From Brevibacillus brevis (GTDB lineage Bacteria > Bacillota > Bacilli > Brevibacillales > Brevibacillaceae): DNA of 64,000 nucleotides. The position numbers and the translations under genes are program-made. The stretch's first letter is position 1, and every line of letters begins with the position of its first letter. The notes beneath the pieces were generated by a model. It ran no database searches. It worked only from the letters and a program-made list of their open reading frames with translations, and was not told where the DNA came from. The stretch is taken from positions 2,008,501-2,072,500 of the forward strand of contig NZ_CP134050.1 in NCBI RefSeq assembly GCF_031583145.1, given 5' to 3'. This document shows, piece after piece, positions 1 through 8,004 of this stretch.

Positions 1-75
1 CTTTGCAGTTACATACTATGTGGGCAACGGTAAATTTGCTTGTCAACGAATGCCCATTTTTAGGTAGATGCAACG

Positions 76-957
76 TTAAAACGGAATACGGAACTTTTGG
101 AAGAACCAGTTGTCGTCATATTTTCGCTGGGCGAGGTAGCGCATGCGCTGAGCGGCGGCCCCGTGGGTCAGGACGTCGTCGTCGATGTCTGAGGCTTTCG
201 CGTACACAATCAGTTTCTTGCAAGCTTCGATGCGCGGTTCGCTGAAGTGGCTGTAAGCCATCCGCAGCATGTTGTAGTAGACGTGCTCGTGAACGACGGT
301 GTAAGGATGAGACTGTCGGAACAGGTGCAGGATTTTGACCGAAGGCTGGACCATGCACGTATACCCGAAGAGCCACATCTTGATGGAAAACTCGATATCC
401 TCGAATCCCCAGACGCGAAATCCGCGATCAAATCCCCCGACCTTGCGAAAAACATCTTTGGATACGACAAAACAGCCGCCGGGCAAGACGGCGACCGGCG
501 ATGGCTGGTGAGGATTCGGATTCCAGACGACGCCGAGGCGATGGTCGAGTGACTGACCGTATCCGATCTTGTGCGGTTCCGTCAGGGAAGCGATGCCGGG
601 AGCCACGCCGTCTGCCTTCTTGGTGAGAATCAGGTCCATTAACCGATCGATCCAGAAGTTCTCGAACGTCAAATGAGCATCGCAGAAGACGAGGTAGGAT
701 CCCTTCGCATGATCGGCTCCGAGATTGCGGGCTGCCGCCGCGCCGATCCCTTCGGTGGTAATGAGTTGGATTTGCGGAGACGGCTGCTGGGTGAGGAAAT
801 AGCAACAGTTATCCGTCGAAGCATCGTCGACCACGATGACTTCGTAAGAATGATTGGTCCGGCAGTTAAAAAGGGAGGTGATGGTGGCACGCACGTTGTC
901 TCCCTCGTTTTTTACGGGAATGATGATGGAGACCAGCGGCGTATGCTGGACGGACAT
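76..957 (-). CDS. Glycosyltransferase family 2, polypeptide GalNAc-transferase-like
   Basis: A 293-residue GT-A glycosyltransferase. The start is the ATG at 957, preceded by AAAGGAGTGG; the frame stays open further upstream without a better ribosome site. Residues 8-25 are the GT2 opening strand (VSIIIPVKNE). Residues 93-95 read DAH instead of the usual DxD, and residues 160-200 contain PGGCFVV..., then VWGFEDIE. The DxH plus WGxExxE pair is characteristic of eukaryotic-type polypeptide N-acetylgalactosaminyltransferases (GT27 and its bacterial relatives), which add the first sugar to Ser/Thr. There is no signal peptide or membrane segment, so it should act in the cytosol. It lies at the left edge of the glycosylation locus. 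The GT fold is certain; the sugar and the protein acceptor are inference. Confidence 0.85.
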   Translation of the reverse strand: MSVQHTPLVSIIIPVKNEGDNVRATITSLFNCRTNHSYEVIVVDDASTDNCCYFLTQQPSPQIQLITTEGIGAAAARNLGADHAKGSYLVFCDAHLTFENFWIDRLMDLILTKKADGVAPGIASLTEPHKIGYGQSLDHRLGVVWNPNPHQPSPVAVLPGGCFVVSKDVFRKVGGFDRGFRVWGFEDIEFSIKMWLFGYTCMVQPSVKILHLFRQSHPYTVVHEHVYYNMLRMAYSHFSEPRIEACKKLIVYAKASDIDDDVLTHGAAAQRMRYLAQRKYDDNWFFQKFRIPF

Positions 958-979
958 TTGACCACTCCTTTCTCCCTGC

Positions 980-988
980 CATGGTATG
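980..988 (-). promoter_or_regulatory. Near-match to a sigma-K type -10 element
   Basis: On the minus strand this reads CATACCATG, one base away from CATAnnnTA, 23 bp before the glycosyltransferase start at 957. Taken alone it is weak. It is listed because most units of this locus carry the same type of motif. No convincing -35 was seen. Confidence 0.25.
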
Positions 989-1040
989 CGTGAGGCCATT
1001 TGGTGGAACGCCCAGAGGGAAAATTGCAATCCGGCGTTTC

Positions 1041-1068
1041 ACTCTTGGGAATAGGCATTCATACAATA
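1041..1068 (+). promoter_or_regulatory. Candidate sigma-K (mother cell) promoter
   Basis: The sequence AC at 1041-1042, a 17-nt spacer and CATACAATA at 1060-1068 fit the sigma-K consensus AC-N16/17-CATAnnnTA. The -10 also resembles the sigma-E form CATACAAT, but no sigma-E -35 is present. The predicted start site, near 1077, lies about 33 bp before the coding start at 1110. Confidence 0.5.
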
Positions 1069-1109
1069 AGGCGGGCGAGTATCGACAGAGTCGTGAAGGA
1101 GTGACAGGG

Positions 1110-2915
1110 ATGGACGTCGAGGTTTACTATGGCGGGCAGCGTGGCGGCGTGATGCCGTATACGGCTCTGCCTGCGTTTCGTCTGTTTTGCAAGCAAAACG
1201 GGTTCCAGCTGAAGTGGGACCCCAAAGAGAGACGGGTTGATCTGGACTCGGGGCTGAAGGGGAGAGTGTGTGTCCTCTATGCGGGAGCGGTCTCGGATGG
1301 TTCCGTACACGAGAGGGAAATTGCGGAAAAAGTGCAGCGTTTTGTTTCGGATTACGGGTTGGAGGTCGTCTTCGGCCGCAAAGGAGACGCTGCCTCGAGG
1401 GAAGCCGATGTCGCCATTCGCATCAGCGTCAAGGAGATGCGCACACTGGAAAAGCCGAAAATCGTGTTGCATCAGCCCGACGACCGTCGAGAGCTGGCGA
1501 GGTCCCTGCAATCAGAGCTGAGACAGACGGGAATGGCTTGCCTTCTCAAAGGGAGCAAACCGGCAAAGCTTTCCGGTACGGCCGTTCACATGCAGCTGCA
1601 AATCCCGCAATTTACGGAAATATATAAGCGAAAAGCGTACGTGGAGAAGGTTGCGTTTTATTTGGCGTCCGGTATCCTGAGCTACTTCCAGGAAGATCAA
1701 CGCATTTTGCCTTTCGCCTATTTGCCGCCGAACTTGATTAAATTGTTCTTTGACAGTGTCTTGCAGGGCCAGCCGCATTTTGCCTCGCTGGTGCCGGCAG
1801 AACGGCAGATGGATGAGGCGGATCTGTTGGAAGAAGCCGAAAGCATCCAGGAAGCTCCGAATGAGCCGGCTCGGGTATATATACGGATGGAAGAGGAAGA
1901 GGATGAAGATGAGGACGAGGACGATTGGGTGGAATGGAAAGAAAGAGAGGGAGGTACGTACCAGAAATCAAGCACGAATGGGGATGACATAGAAAATCAG
2001 GTGGAGCCTGATCGACTGGAAGCAGTGGAGCCTGATGAAATGGCTACAGAGGCAGAAGCGGACCAGCACATTGAAGTGGACGCGGAGGCTGACGGAATCA
2101 CCCAGGTCCAAGCAGATACGCAGGTCGAGGAGGAAATTGTTGGTAAAGCAGCCGCACAGGTCCAAACAGACATGGTCGCGGAAGCCGGCGAGCAGGTCGT
2201 GGCAGAAATGGGGTCTGAAGCAGCCGCACAGTCTGATTCTGTCGACTTTGCCGTAGATGACGATTCAGAGAATGCCGGCGACGAGGGACGGGATGTATTT
2301 CTTGACGACCAGGCCGAAGAGCTGATGGAGGAAGATTTGGTGCTGACCATTCACGGCCACCAGCCAACACCCGAGCAAGTGGAAGAAGCCGCTGCTTCCG
2401 TGGCAGAACAAGGAGTACATCTGGCTGACCCGGTCCTGGAAGAAGCAAGGGTAGAGGCAGAGGTGTTTTTTGATTACACCTTGATCCACACGGACTCTGA
2501 GGAAAGGCCCTATCTCTTGATCGGCACGTTGCAGGTGAAAAATACGGGGACCGAGGCTCTTTACAATCCGATCGTCTGCCTGAAAGTCAATCCGTTCGAC
2601 TCGATCAAGATGGGAGGACAGATCCTTCCGCCCAAGTTCGTGGACACGATGGCCGTCCAAGGATCGAATGGCATGCTCGGATGGAGGTATCTCCACGACG
2701 ATTGGTTCGCGCAGGCACGGGAGCGAGGAGAGTACTGGATCGCGCCGATTCAGCCCGTCCAAATCGAACCGAAGGCGACGGAGTCGTTTCAAAACTTCCA
2801 GATATCCTTTCTCAAGCAGGCTGCCGGACAGTCTGTCATTGTCGAGGGGATGGTGCTTTGCAACGACCAGGAGGCCCATTTTTTCGCCAACAACCGGATT
2901 GCCATCACGTTCTGA
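1110..2915 (+). CDS. Long acidic protein with degenerate amidase-like N-terminus
   Basis: A 601-residue protein I do not recognise by name. The start at 1110 follows GAAGGAGTGACAGGG. Residues 1-230 are globular; residues 50-110 have the alternating strand/helix look of the Amidase_3 (N-acetylmuramoyl-alanine amidase) fold, but I do not see the zinc-binding His/Glu set, so it would be catalytically dead. Residues of roughly 240-470 are low complexity and extremely acidic, with runs of Glu/Asp followed by Ala/Glu/Val/Gln-rich repeats. Residues of about 475-601 form a second globular domain. There is no signal peptide. The sigma-K-like promoter and spore-related neighbours suggest a spore coat or exosporium protein; this is inference only. 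Confidence 0.75.
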   Translation: MDVEVYYGGQRGGVMPYTALPAFRLFCKQNGFQLKWDPKERRVDLDSGLKGRVCVLYAGAVSDGSVHEREIAEKVQRFVSDYGLEVVFGRKGDAASREADVAIRISVKEMRTLEKPKIVLHQPDDRRELARSLQSELRQTGMACLLKGSKPAKLSGTAVHMQLQIPQFTEIYKRKAYVEKVAFYLASGILSYFQEDQRILPFAYLPPNLIKLFFDSVLQGQPHFASLVPAERQMDEADLLEEAESIQEAPNEPARVYIRMEEEEDEDEDEDDWVEWKEREGGTYQKSSTNGDDIENQVEPDRLEAVEPDEMATEAEADQHIEVDAEADGITQVQADTQVEEEIVGKAAAQVQTDMVAEAGEQVVAEMGSEAAAQSDSVDFAVDDDSENAGDEGRDVFLDDQAEELMEEDLVLTIHGHQPTPEQVEEAAASVAEQGVHLADPVLEEARVEAEVFFDYTLIHTDSEERPYLLIGTLQVKNTGTEALYNPIVCLKVNPFDSIKMGGQILPPKFVDTMAVQGSNGMLGWRYLHDDWFAQARERGEYWIAPIQPVQIEPKATESFQNFQISFLKQAAGQSVIVEGMVLCNDQEAHFFANNRIAITF

Positions 2916-2920
2916 ATGAG

Positions 2921-2954
2921 AAAAAGCCCACCATTTCCTTACGGGATGGTGGGC
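2921..2954 (-). terminator. Intrinsic terminator of the CAP-domain gene
   Basis: The arms GCCCACCA (2926-2933) and TGGTGGGC (2947-2954), with a further inner pairing, form a stem. On the minus strand the stem is followed by TTTTT (complement of 2921-2925). It closes the gene ending at 2963 and also sits right after the convergent gene ending at 2915. Confidence 0.8.
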
Positions 2955-2962
2955 GCAACTGA

Positions 2963-4072
2963 TTACTTTTTCAGGAACATTTGCACGAACGTTTTTCCGT
3001 ATGGGCCGCCATTCACGACAGCGATCCCGACGTAATCGTAGGTGCCGCTCAAAATATTGGCTTTGTGCCCCGAAGAGTTCATAAACATCTGATGGGCGCC
3101 GCTGACCGTCGGGTTCTGGGCGATGTTTTCAGCGGCCGCGATGTAGCCTATGCCGAACGTATCCATCATCTGGAACGGAGAGCCGTACGTGGGAGACGTG
3201 TGGCTGAAGTAGCCCTTGTCTACCATCTCTTGTGCTTTCACTCGTGCGACTTTCGTCAGCTGCAGGTCCACTTGGTAGGGAGCAAGCCCGCGACTCGCAC
3301 GCTCCTGGTTCACCAGCTGCACCATCTCTTTTTCATCCGCCGTCAATTCGGACGGCAGGGGAACTTGCGCGTTGGAATTTTGGCCGGAGCCGGAGTTTTG
3401 GGAAGAATGGTTATTGTTGTTGCTGGTGTTATTGTTGTTATTTTGCGAAGGAGCGGAAGGCTGCGACGGATTGGCGTCCGGTTTGTGGTTCTTGTACTGG
3501 TCCGCGATCGTGCTGTAGGTCTTCGCGTCTGCTTCTCCTGTCAGCGTCTGTTTGTTGCGGGATTGGAACAGCATGACGGCAAACCGGGTCGACTCGTCGT
3601 AGGTGCCGGTCGCAGTCACCTTGTAGCCAAGCGTGGCGAGCATTTTTTGCAATTCTTTGACGCGATCGCCTGTAGAGCCCAGTTTGAGGGTAGCAGTTTG
3701 ATCAGGAGTGCTCGGTTTTGCGGGAGAAGTCGGCTTGGTATCCGGCTTTTGAGGCTTTTGGGCCGCGTTGTAAACCTGCTTGAGCTTGTTGTACGTGGTC
3801 AGATTGACGACGCCCGTCTGCCGGAGCTTGTATTTCTTCTGAAATTTCTTGACGTTGTACGCCGTGTAGCTGTTGTACAGCTTGTCCACTTTCAGCTTGT
3901 AGTCGAATTTCAAAGCGTCGAGCATCTTTTCGACTTCCAGGACTTTCGAATGGTTCATTCCTTTTTTCAGAGGAGTGAACGTCGCGGCTTTTGCATGTGC
4001 TTGTTGTCCGATCATGGTGAAGGAGACGGACAGAGAAAGGATTGCTGCAATCTTCGTAAAGTTGCGATTCAT
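2963..4072 (-). CDS. Secreted CAP/SCP-domain protein with two peptidoglycan-binding domains
   Basis: A 369-residue exported protein. The start at 4072 is chosen because it gives a clean signal peptide (MNRNFTK, hydrophobic core, AHA-KA cleavage near residue 27) and follows AAAGGCGTG. Two PG_binding_1 repeats occupy about 32-95 and 120-180. An Asn/Ser-rich linker follows, then a CAP domain from about 240 to the end with the family signatures LVNQERASRG, GYFSH, AENIA and SGHKANIL. This is the layout of B. subtilis YkwD-type CAP proteins. A cell-wall or spore-cortex location is expected; the biochemical activity of bacterial CAP domains is unsettled. It is convergent with the acidic protein gene. 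Confidence 0.9.
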   Translation of the reverse strand: MNRNFTKIAAILSLSVSFTMIGQQAHAKAATFTPLKKGMNHSKVLEVEKMLDALKFDYKLKVDKLYNSYTAYNVKKFQKKYKLRQTGVVNLTTYNKLKQVYNAAQKPQKPDTKPTSPAKPSTPDQTATLKLGSTGDRVKELQKMLATLGYKVTATGTYDESTRFAVMLFQSRNKQTLTGEADAKTYSTIADQYKNHKPDANPSQPSAPSQNNNNNTSNNNNHSSQNSGSGQNSNAQVPLPSELTADEKEMVQLVNQERASRGLAPYQVDLQLTKVARVKAQEMVDKGYFSHTSPTYGSPFQMMDTFGIGYIAAAENIAQNPTVSGAHQMFMNSSGHKANILSGTYDYVGIAVVNGGPYGKTFVQMFLKK

Positions 4073-4165
4073 GTCATCACGCCTTTCGCTGGTTTGTCGT
4101 GTCCAATGGTAACAAACTGGCGCAAAGGCCGGAAAGTGAAAATTACTGGAAAGGGATGGAGAGAG

Positions 4166-4513
4166 ATGTACGACATCTCCTGGATCGACTTGACCATACT
4201 CGTGCTGGCCAGCTTCCGTCTCACCCATCTGATCGTATTTGACGAGATCACATCGTTTCTGCGCGACCCCTTTATTTCCGTGACCTTCGAGATGGATGCA
4301 GCCGGGGGGATGACACGCCAGCTGACATTCAAAGGGGGGCCGATTCGCCAGTGGATCGGCCAGCTGCTCAGCTGCTACTGGTGCGTCGGCATTTGGGCAG
4401 CGCTCTTCATCGTTCTGCTTTATTTTTATGTACCGGCCGCGTATCCCTTCCTGCTCCTGCTCGCAATCGCGGGAGCGGCGGCCGTGATCGAAACCAGGCT
4501 GTACATGGGGTAA
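4166..4513 (+). CDS. DUF1360 membrane protein, YjcA-like
   Basis: A 115-residue protein from the ATG at 4166 (GGGATGGAGAG upstream). The open frame continues far upstream antisense to the CAP gene, but that part is a shadow. It contains DLTILVLASFRLTHL near the N-terminus, the family signature CYWCVGIW in the middle and two hydrophobic segments at the C-terminus. These features match DUF1360, whose B. subtilis member YjcA is annotated as a sporulation protein. The function is unknown. The stop lies two bases before the convergent stop of the neighbouring glycosyltransferase. Confidence 0.85.
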   Translation: MYDISWIDLTILVLASFRLTHLIVFDEITSFLRDPFISVTFEMDAAGGMTRQLTFKGGPIRQWIGQLLSCYWCVGIWAALFIVLLYFYVPAAYPFLLLLAIAGAAAVIETRLYMG

Positions 4514-4515
4514 GG

Positions 4516-5715
4516 TCAGTTGCGGAACGCCCGGTAGACGATCGTCTCTTCGTGCGTCAGCGGAATGAGGTCTTCCGCCATATAACCGCCGACCGGCTTG
4601 TTTTCCACTTGAGGGAGAGCCGGTGCTCCGACGCTGGTCGAAGAGATGTCGATGCGATGTGTCAGGCTGCGCGGATCCAGCGGGATCTCCAGGGCGAAAA
4701 GCGCTCTAGTGACGGTGAAGCGCTTGGCCAGCGCGCCGTTCACAAGCGCGGTCAAGGTAAAAGGCTTGGGCAGCTGCATCGGGACGCCGGGGATCTTGCC
4801 CTTTACCAACAAAATCTGGGCGGGTGCGTCAGGGTCGGACTCCATCGTGGCTCGCAGGATCGGAGGCGCCCACATGTCCACATATCGATTCATTCCGGTG
4901 ATTCTCGTGGAATTCGATCGAAGCGTCTTCAGCTGCCTGAGCAAATCAGTCACGGCCATTCCCCGGTAGTGGGGGAGGTAGGATACCCAGCCCGGCGGTA
5001 TGGCCGAGTAGTGCTTGGCCAGTGATTTCAATACTTCCGGCACACCGACGGAATGCCATTGGGTCGCGGATTTGCATGCGCCGTGTATGCGGGCGTTGGC
5101 CAAATACTCCCCTACAAACCCAATCGGATACGCTTTGGCAATTCGCATCCACAGCTCGTAATCCATGCAAAACTGGAGCTTTTCATTGACGCCGCCCATC
5201 TGCCGGAACACGTGGGTGCGTATGAAAGCGGACGGCTGGCAGATGACGCAGGACTGGAACAGTTTTTTCGCGTCAGCCTTTTCCGACGGATACGTGCTGT
5301 AGGCCTGGCCCGCCTCATCCGTGACCCGGCCCAGTCCATGAATCATTCCGCAGGCGGGCTGCTGCTGAAAGGCATGCACAGCCTTGCGGATCGCGCCAGG
5401 CAAATACGTGTCATCCGAGTTCAGCCAGCCGATGATTTCCCCTTGGGCCATAGCGAGCCCCTTGTTGATCGCGTGTGATTGTCCGTTGTCCGGCTCGGAA
5501 ACAAAGCGGAAACGGGGGTCTCTTTGCGCGTATTCCTGCAAAATGGAGAGAGTCTGATCGGTGGAGCCTCCATCCACGACGATGTGTTCGAGGTGCGGAT
5601 AGTCTTGGCTCAAGACGCTATCTATCGTATCGCGGATGAACTTTCCCTGGTTGTAGGAGGGGGTAATGACAGATACAAGTGGCAGCGGTGACAGTGGCAG
5701 TGACAACAGAAACAC
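4516..5715 (-). CDS. Glycosyltransferase family 2 with C-terminal extension (paralog A)
   Basis: A GT2 enzyme of up to 399 residues. The outermost start is GTG at 5715, but AAGGGAGTG is placed ideally for the TTG at 5706, which I think is the true start. The GT-A domain spans about 10-230, with VSVITPSYNQG, VVDGGSTD and the metal-binding NSDDT. A C-terminal domain of about 130 residues follows. It is closely related over its whole length to the gene at 16481-17710, with shared strings such as EHIVVDGGSTD and GQSHAINKGL. The substrate is unknown. It follows the methyltransferase terminator at 5839-5887, so it probably has its own promoter. Confidence 0.88.
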   Translation of the reverse strand: MFLLSLPLSPLPLVSVITPSYNQGKFIRDTIDSVLSQDYPHLEHIVVDGGSTDQTLSILQEYAQRDPRFRFVSEPDNGQSHAINKGLAMAQGEIIGWLNSDDTYLPGAIRKAVHAFQQQPACGMIHGLGRVTDEAGQAYSTYPSEKADAKKLFQSCVICQPSAFIRTHVFRQMGGVNEKLQFCMDYELWMRIAKAYPIGFVGEYLANARIHGACKSATQWHSVGVPEVLKSLAKHYSAIPPGWVSYLPHYRGMAVTDLLRQLKTLRSNSTRITGMNRYVDMWAPPILRATMESDPDAPAQILLVKGKIPGVPMQLPKPFTLTALVNGALAKRFTVTRALFALEIPLDPRSLTHRIDISSTSVGAPALPQVENKPVGGYMAEDLIPLTHEETIVYRAFRN

Positions 5716-5762
5716 TCCCTTGCGCGAAATCTATGGTACGTGTACATGAAGCGTGCTACGAG

Positions 5763-5771
5763 CAGTTTATG
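5763..5771 (-). promoter_or_regulatory. Near-match to a sigma-K type -10 element
   Basis: On the minus strand this reads CATAAACTG, one base off CATAnnnTA, about 50 bp before the glycosyltransferase start. It is weak alone and listed with the other sigma-K-like motifs of the locus. Confidence 0.25.
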
Positions 5772-5838
5772 TCCAAGAGCTCCATTCCGCATCCGGACGG
5801 CTGCCCGATTATTTGTTGCAGGCTGCATTTCCGCATAG

Positions 5839-5887
5839 AAAAACAGGTGCCTCCGGCAGCTTGCGCCGGCTTTGCACCTGTTTTTTT
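5839..5887 (-). terminator. Bidirectional intrinsic terminator after the methyltransferase gene
   Basis: AAAAACAGGTGC (5839-5850) pairs with GCACCTGTTTTTTT (5874-5887), with a second inner GC-rich stem (CCGGC/GCCGG) in the loop. There are T tracts on both strands. By position it ends the minus-strand gene that stops at 5893. Confidence 0.9.
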
Positions 5888-5892
5888 GCCGG

Positions 5893-6741
5893 TTAAAGGT
5901 AGTCCGGCACCAGACCCGGGTTGCGAAACACCCTGATCAATTCCGCATACGCTTTCTGGTCGATCGCGCTTCCTGGAATTGCCCGGGCCACCAGACTGAC
6001 ACGGCCTGCGTCGTAATGGCTCCGTTTGCCGGACGGGATGGTCCGGATCGACTCGGGTATCGGTTCGAACAAGGTACCTCGGAGCATTTCGATCAAGCAC
6101 GGAACGGTGGGCAGCCACCAGGTCGTGTCGTCGGGGTAGATACGGTCCATTTTTCCAGGAGGACCGTTGTACACCATCATCGATTGGTTCATGTCGAGAA
6201 TGCAAGCGGTCTCGAGCAGCAAATGACCGCCCGTTTTCAAGACGCTCCTGCTCTGGGACAGCGTCCAGAGCGGGTCGCGAAGATGGTAGAGCAGCCCGAG
6301 ATGCTGCACGATGTCAAATTTGTTGTGGTAGATTTGCTGTGGAAAAGGAAGACCGTTTGTAAAGTCGTCCATCAAGAGGACCTGCAGCCCTTCCCAAAGC
6401 TTGTAAGGAGTAATGTTGTAGAGCGGCAGGACTTTGCTTTCCAAAATTTGTTTACAAAACTCAAAGTTCTGGTACAGTGGCTGCATGCAGTCTGTGGCCA
6501 CGACCAAGCTGGCGCCGAGCTGCTCGGCTTCGAACGACCACATGCCGTCGAAACTGGCGAGGTCCAGAACTCGTTTGCCTGCATAGGACAGATACGACCT
6601 GGATTGGCGAGTCATGTTCCACAAGTCGGTCAGCTGCTCGATCCCGGGCGTGACGATGCCGGGCCGAAGCGTGATTTTATGATACCAGGCCCGTTTTTGT
6701 ATCTCGGCGACAATTTCATCATTCGTCCAGTGCCTTCCCAT
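5893..6741 (-). CDS. SAM-dependent methyltransferase (CmoB/DUF1698-like)
   Basis: A 282-residue protein. I prefer the ATG at 6741 (or the GTG just before it) because AAGGGGGG lies 7-10 bases upstream; an ATG at 6771 in frame has only a weak site. Motif I of a class I methyltransferase is seen at KRVLDLASFDGMWSFEAEQLGA. A conserved QHLGLLYHLRDP stretch follows, as in the CmoB/DUF1698 group found in many polysaccharide loci. It probably modifies a sugar, a nucleotide sugar or a peptide-linked glycan. It is divergent from the 282-residue glycosyltransferase gene at 6986. Confidence 0.8.
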   Translation of the reverse strand: MGRHWTNDEIVAEIQKRAWYHKITLRPGIVTPGIEQLTDLWNMTRQSRSYLSYAGKRVLDLASFDGMWSFEAEQLGASLVVATDCMQPLYQNFEFCKQILESKVLPLYNITPYKLWEGLQVLLMDDFTNGLPFPQQIYHNKFDIVQHLGLLYHLRDPLWTLSQSRSVLKTGGHLLLETACILDMNQSMMVYNGPPGKMDRIYPDDTTWWLPTVPCLIEMLRGTLFEPIPESIRTIPSGKRSHYDAGRVSLVARAIPGSAIDQKAYAELIRVFRNPGLVPDYL

Positions 6742-6816
6742 CACGGTTTTCCCCCCTTGTTTCACGTCCATATTCCCTGGTTCTTTTTTGCTGGAACGGA
6801 ATATTTACTTGCCGTA

Positions 6817-6825
6817 TACCATATG
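6817..6825 (-). promoter_or_regulatory. Candidate sigma-K type -10 element
   Basis: On the minus strand this reads CATATGGTA, an exact CATAnnnTA match, about 75 bp upstream of the methyltransferase start. No AC -35 at the usual distance was found, so assignment to sigma-K rests on the -10 only. Confidence 0.35.
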
Positions 6826-6942
6826 TACAAGACATCTGGGTTGAACCGGTATAGAAACATTATTTTTGTCTCAAACAGGGAATTTGCGCGATTTGCACGT
6901 GCGGTCGGGGGCGGCTGTCCGGTTCTCGCTGCTTTCTCCATA

Positions 6943-6951
6943 CATAAAGTA
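6943..6951 (+). promoter_or_regulatory. Candidate sigma-K type -10 element
   Basis: CATAAAGTA matches CATAnnnTA exactly and ends 34 bp before the coding start at 6986, a good distance for a promoter. The -35 position lacks the expected AC. Confidence 0.35.
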
Positions 6952-6985
6952 TGGCAGGGAAAGAGGAGAGAGGAGTCGTGAATCA

Positions 6986-7834
6986 ATGTCTTTGCCTATC
7001 GTTTTCATGCATCGGGGGGATGACGAATACCTCGCATACAGTTTGGCCCAAGCCATGTGGAGCAACCCCAGGTCTCCCATCCTGTTGTTCGGGAAGCCGG
7101 CCAACCAGAAATTCGCCCAGAACGGGATCACCCATGTCATGATGGACGATTACATGGGCTCTGCCAGGGAGTTTGCCAAGGTATACAGGCATATCCATCA
7201 CATGCCCTACGAATACAACCTCTTCTGCTTTCAGCGCTGGTTCATTCTGCGCGATTTCATGAAGGTGCACAACATATCGAAATGCTGTTATCTCGATTCC
7301 GATGTGATGCTGTATACGGACGTAAACAACCCGCTTTTTGACACGTTCATGATGGAATTCGTATGGACCAACTTCGTGGAGCTCTCCCGTTTGGAGCAGT
7401 TTTGCAGCTTTGTCACGGCCCATTTCGAAAATGTGGCGCTGTTTGGTCAGGTCGTATCGTTCACCCTAAAAAGCAAGGATCATCTGCGATTCGGCATGCC
7501 GCTCGTCACCGATATGGTGCTTGGCGTCATGTTTCTTCAGCGATCGCCCGGTTACCGCATGAGCCATGGCCTGTACCACAGCGGCTTCTTCGACGGAAAC
7601 GTCCAGCAGTCCCTGTTTACGGAGAGCGCGGGAGGAAAGAAAAAAATCTATGTGAGCGACGGTCAGCTCTACTGCAAGCACATCCAGACAAACAGCCGAC
7701 TTTCTCTATTCTCCCTGCATTTTCAGGGGGATGTGATGAAACACTATATGAAATTTTTCTACTCTCCTGCACTACCCCAGGAAGGGACCCTTTCCTTTGA
7801 CTATCCATCCTGCCGATGGCTGCCTGCAACCTAG
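6986..7834 (+). CDS. Putative GT-A type glycosyltransferase, 282 aa (paralog 1)
   Basis: A 282-residue protein from the ATG at 6986 (AGAGGAG ten bases upstream). Residues 102-112 (YLDSDVMLYTD) carry a DxD-type metal and nucleotide-sugar motif, so a GT-A glycosyltransferase is likely; I cannot give it a CAZy family. The gene at 18824-19672 on the other strand encodes a clear paralog of identical length, with the shared block YNLFCFQRWFILRDF and the same DSD position. The two copies bracket the nucleotide-sugar core of the locus. No signal or membrane segment is seen. Donor and acceptor are unknown. Confidence 0.75.
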   Translation: MSLPIVFMHRGDDEYLAYSLAQAMWSNPRSPILLFGKPANQKFAQNGITHVMMDDYMGSAREFAKVYRHIHHMPYEYNLFCFQRWFILRDFMKVHNISKCCYLDSDVMLYTDVNNPLFDTFMMEFVWTNFVELSRLEQFCSFVTAHFENVALFGQVVSFTLKSKDHLRFGMPLVTDMVLGVMFLQRSPGYRMSHGLYHSGFFDGNVQQSLFTESAGGKKKIYVSDGQLYCKHIQTNSRLSLFSLHFQGDVMKHYMKFFYSPALPQEGTLSFDYPSCRWLPAT

Positions 7835-7852
7835 CGGGCAGAAGCCCTGCGG

Positions 7853-7878
7853 AGCCTGGCGCCTGGGCGCACCAGGCT
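7853..7878 (+). terminator. Stem-loop after paralog 1, weak terminator candidate
   Basis: AGCCTGG-CGCC pairs with GGCG-CA-CCAGGCT, leaving a two-base bulge. It follows the stop at 7834 but is followed only by ATTTG, not a T run, so factor-independent termination is doubtful. Confidence 0.3.
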
Positions 7879-7958
7879 ATTTGCTGTGGGCATCTATCAT
7901 CTCTTTCGAGTGAATCGACCATTTTGCTGGGACAATAGAGCATCGATATCCCGATACG

Positions 7959-7967
7959 CATATGATG
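7959..7967 (+). promoter_or_regulatory. Near-match to a sigma-K type -10 element upstream of manC
   Basis: CATATGATG differs from CATAnnnTA only at the last base and lies 37 bp before the manC start. It resembles the exact match CATATGATA upstream of the minus-strand paralog 2 gene. Confidence 0.3.
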
Positions 7968-8004
7968 AGGCAGGCAACGAGAAAAATGGACTGAGGTGGC
8001 CTGG

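Noticed and set aside
2981-4165. Long plus-strand frame upstream of the DUF1360 gene
   Set aside because: It is antisense to the CAP-domain gene, has no ribosome site and no recognisable protein features; only the last 115 codons are real.
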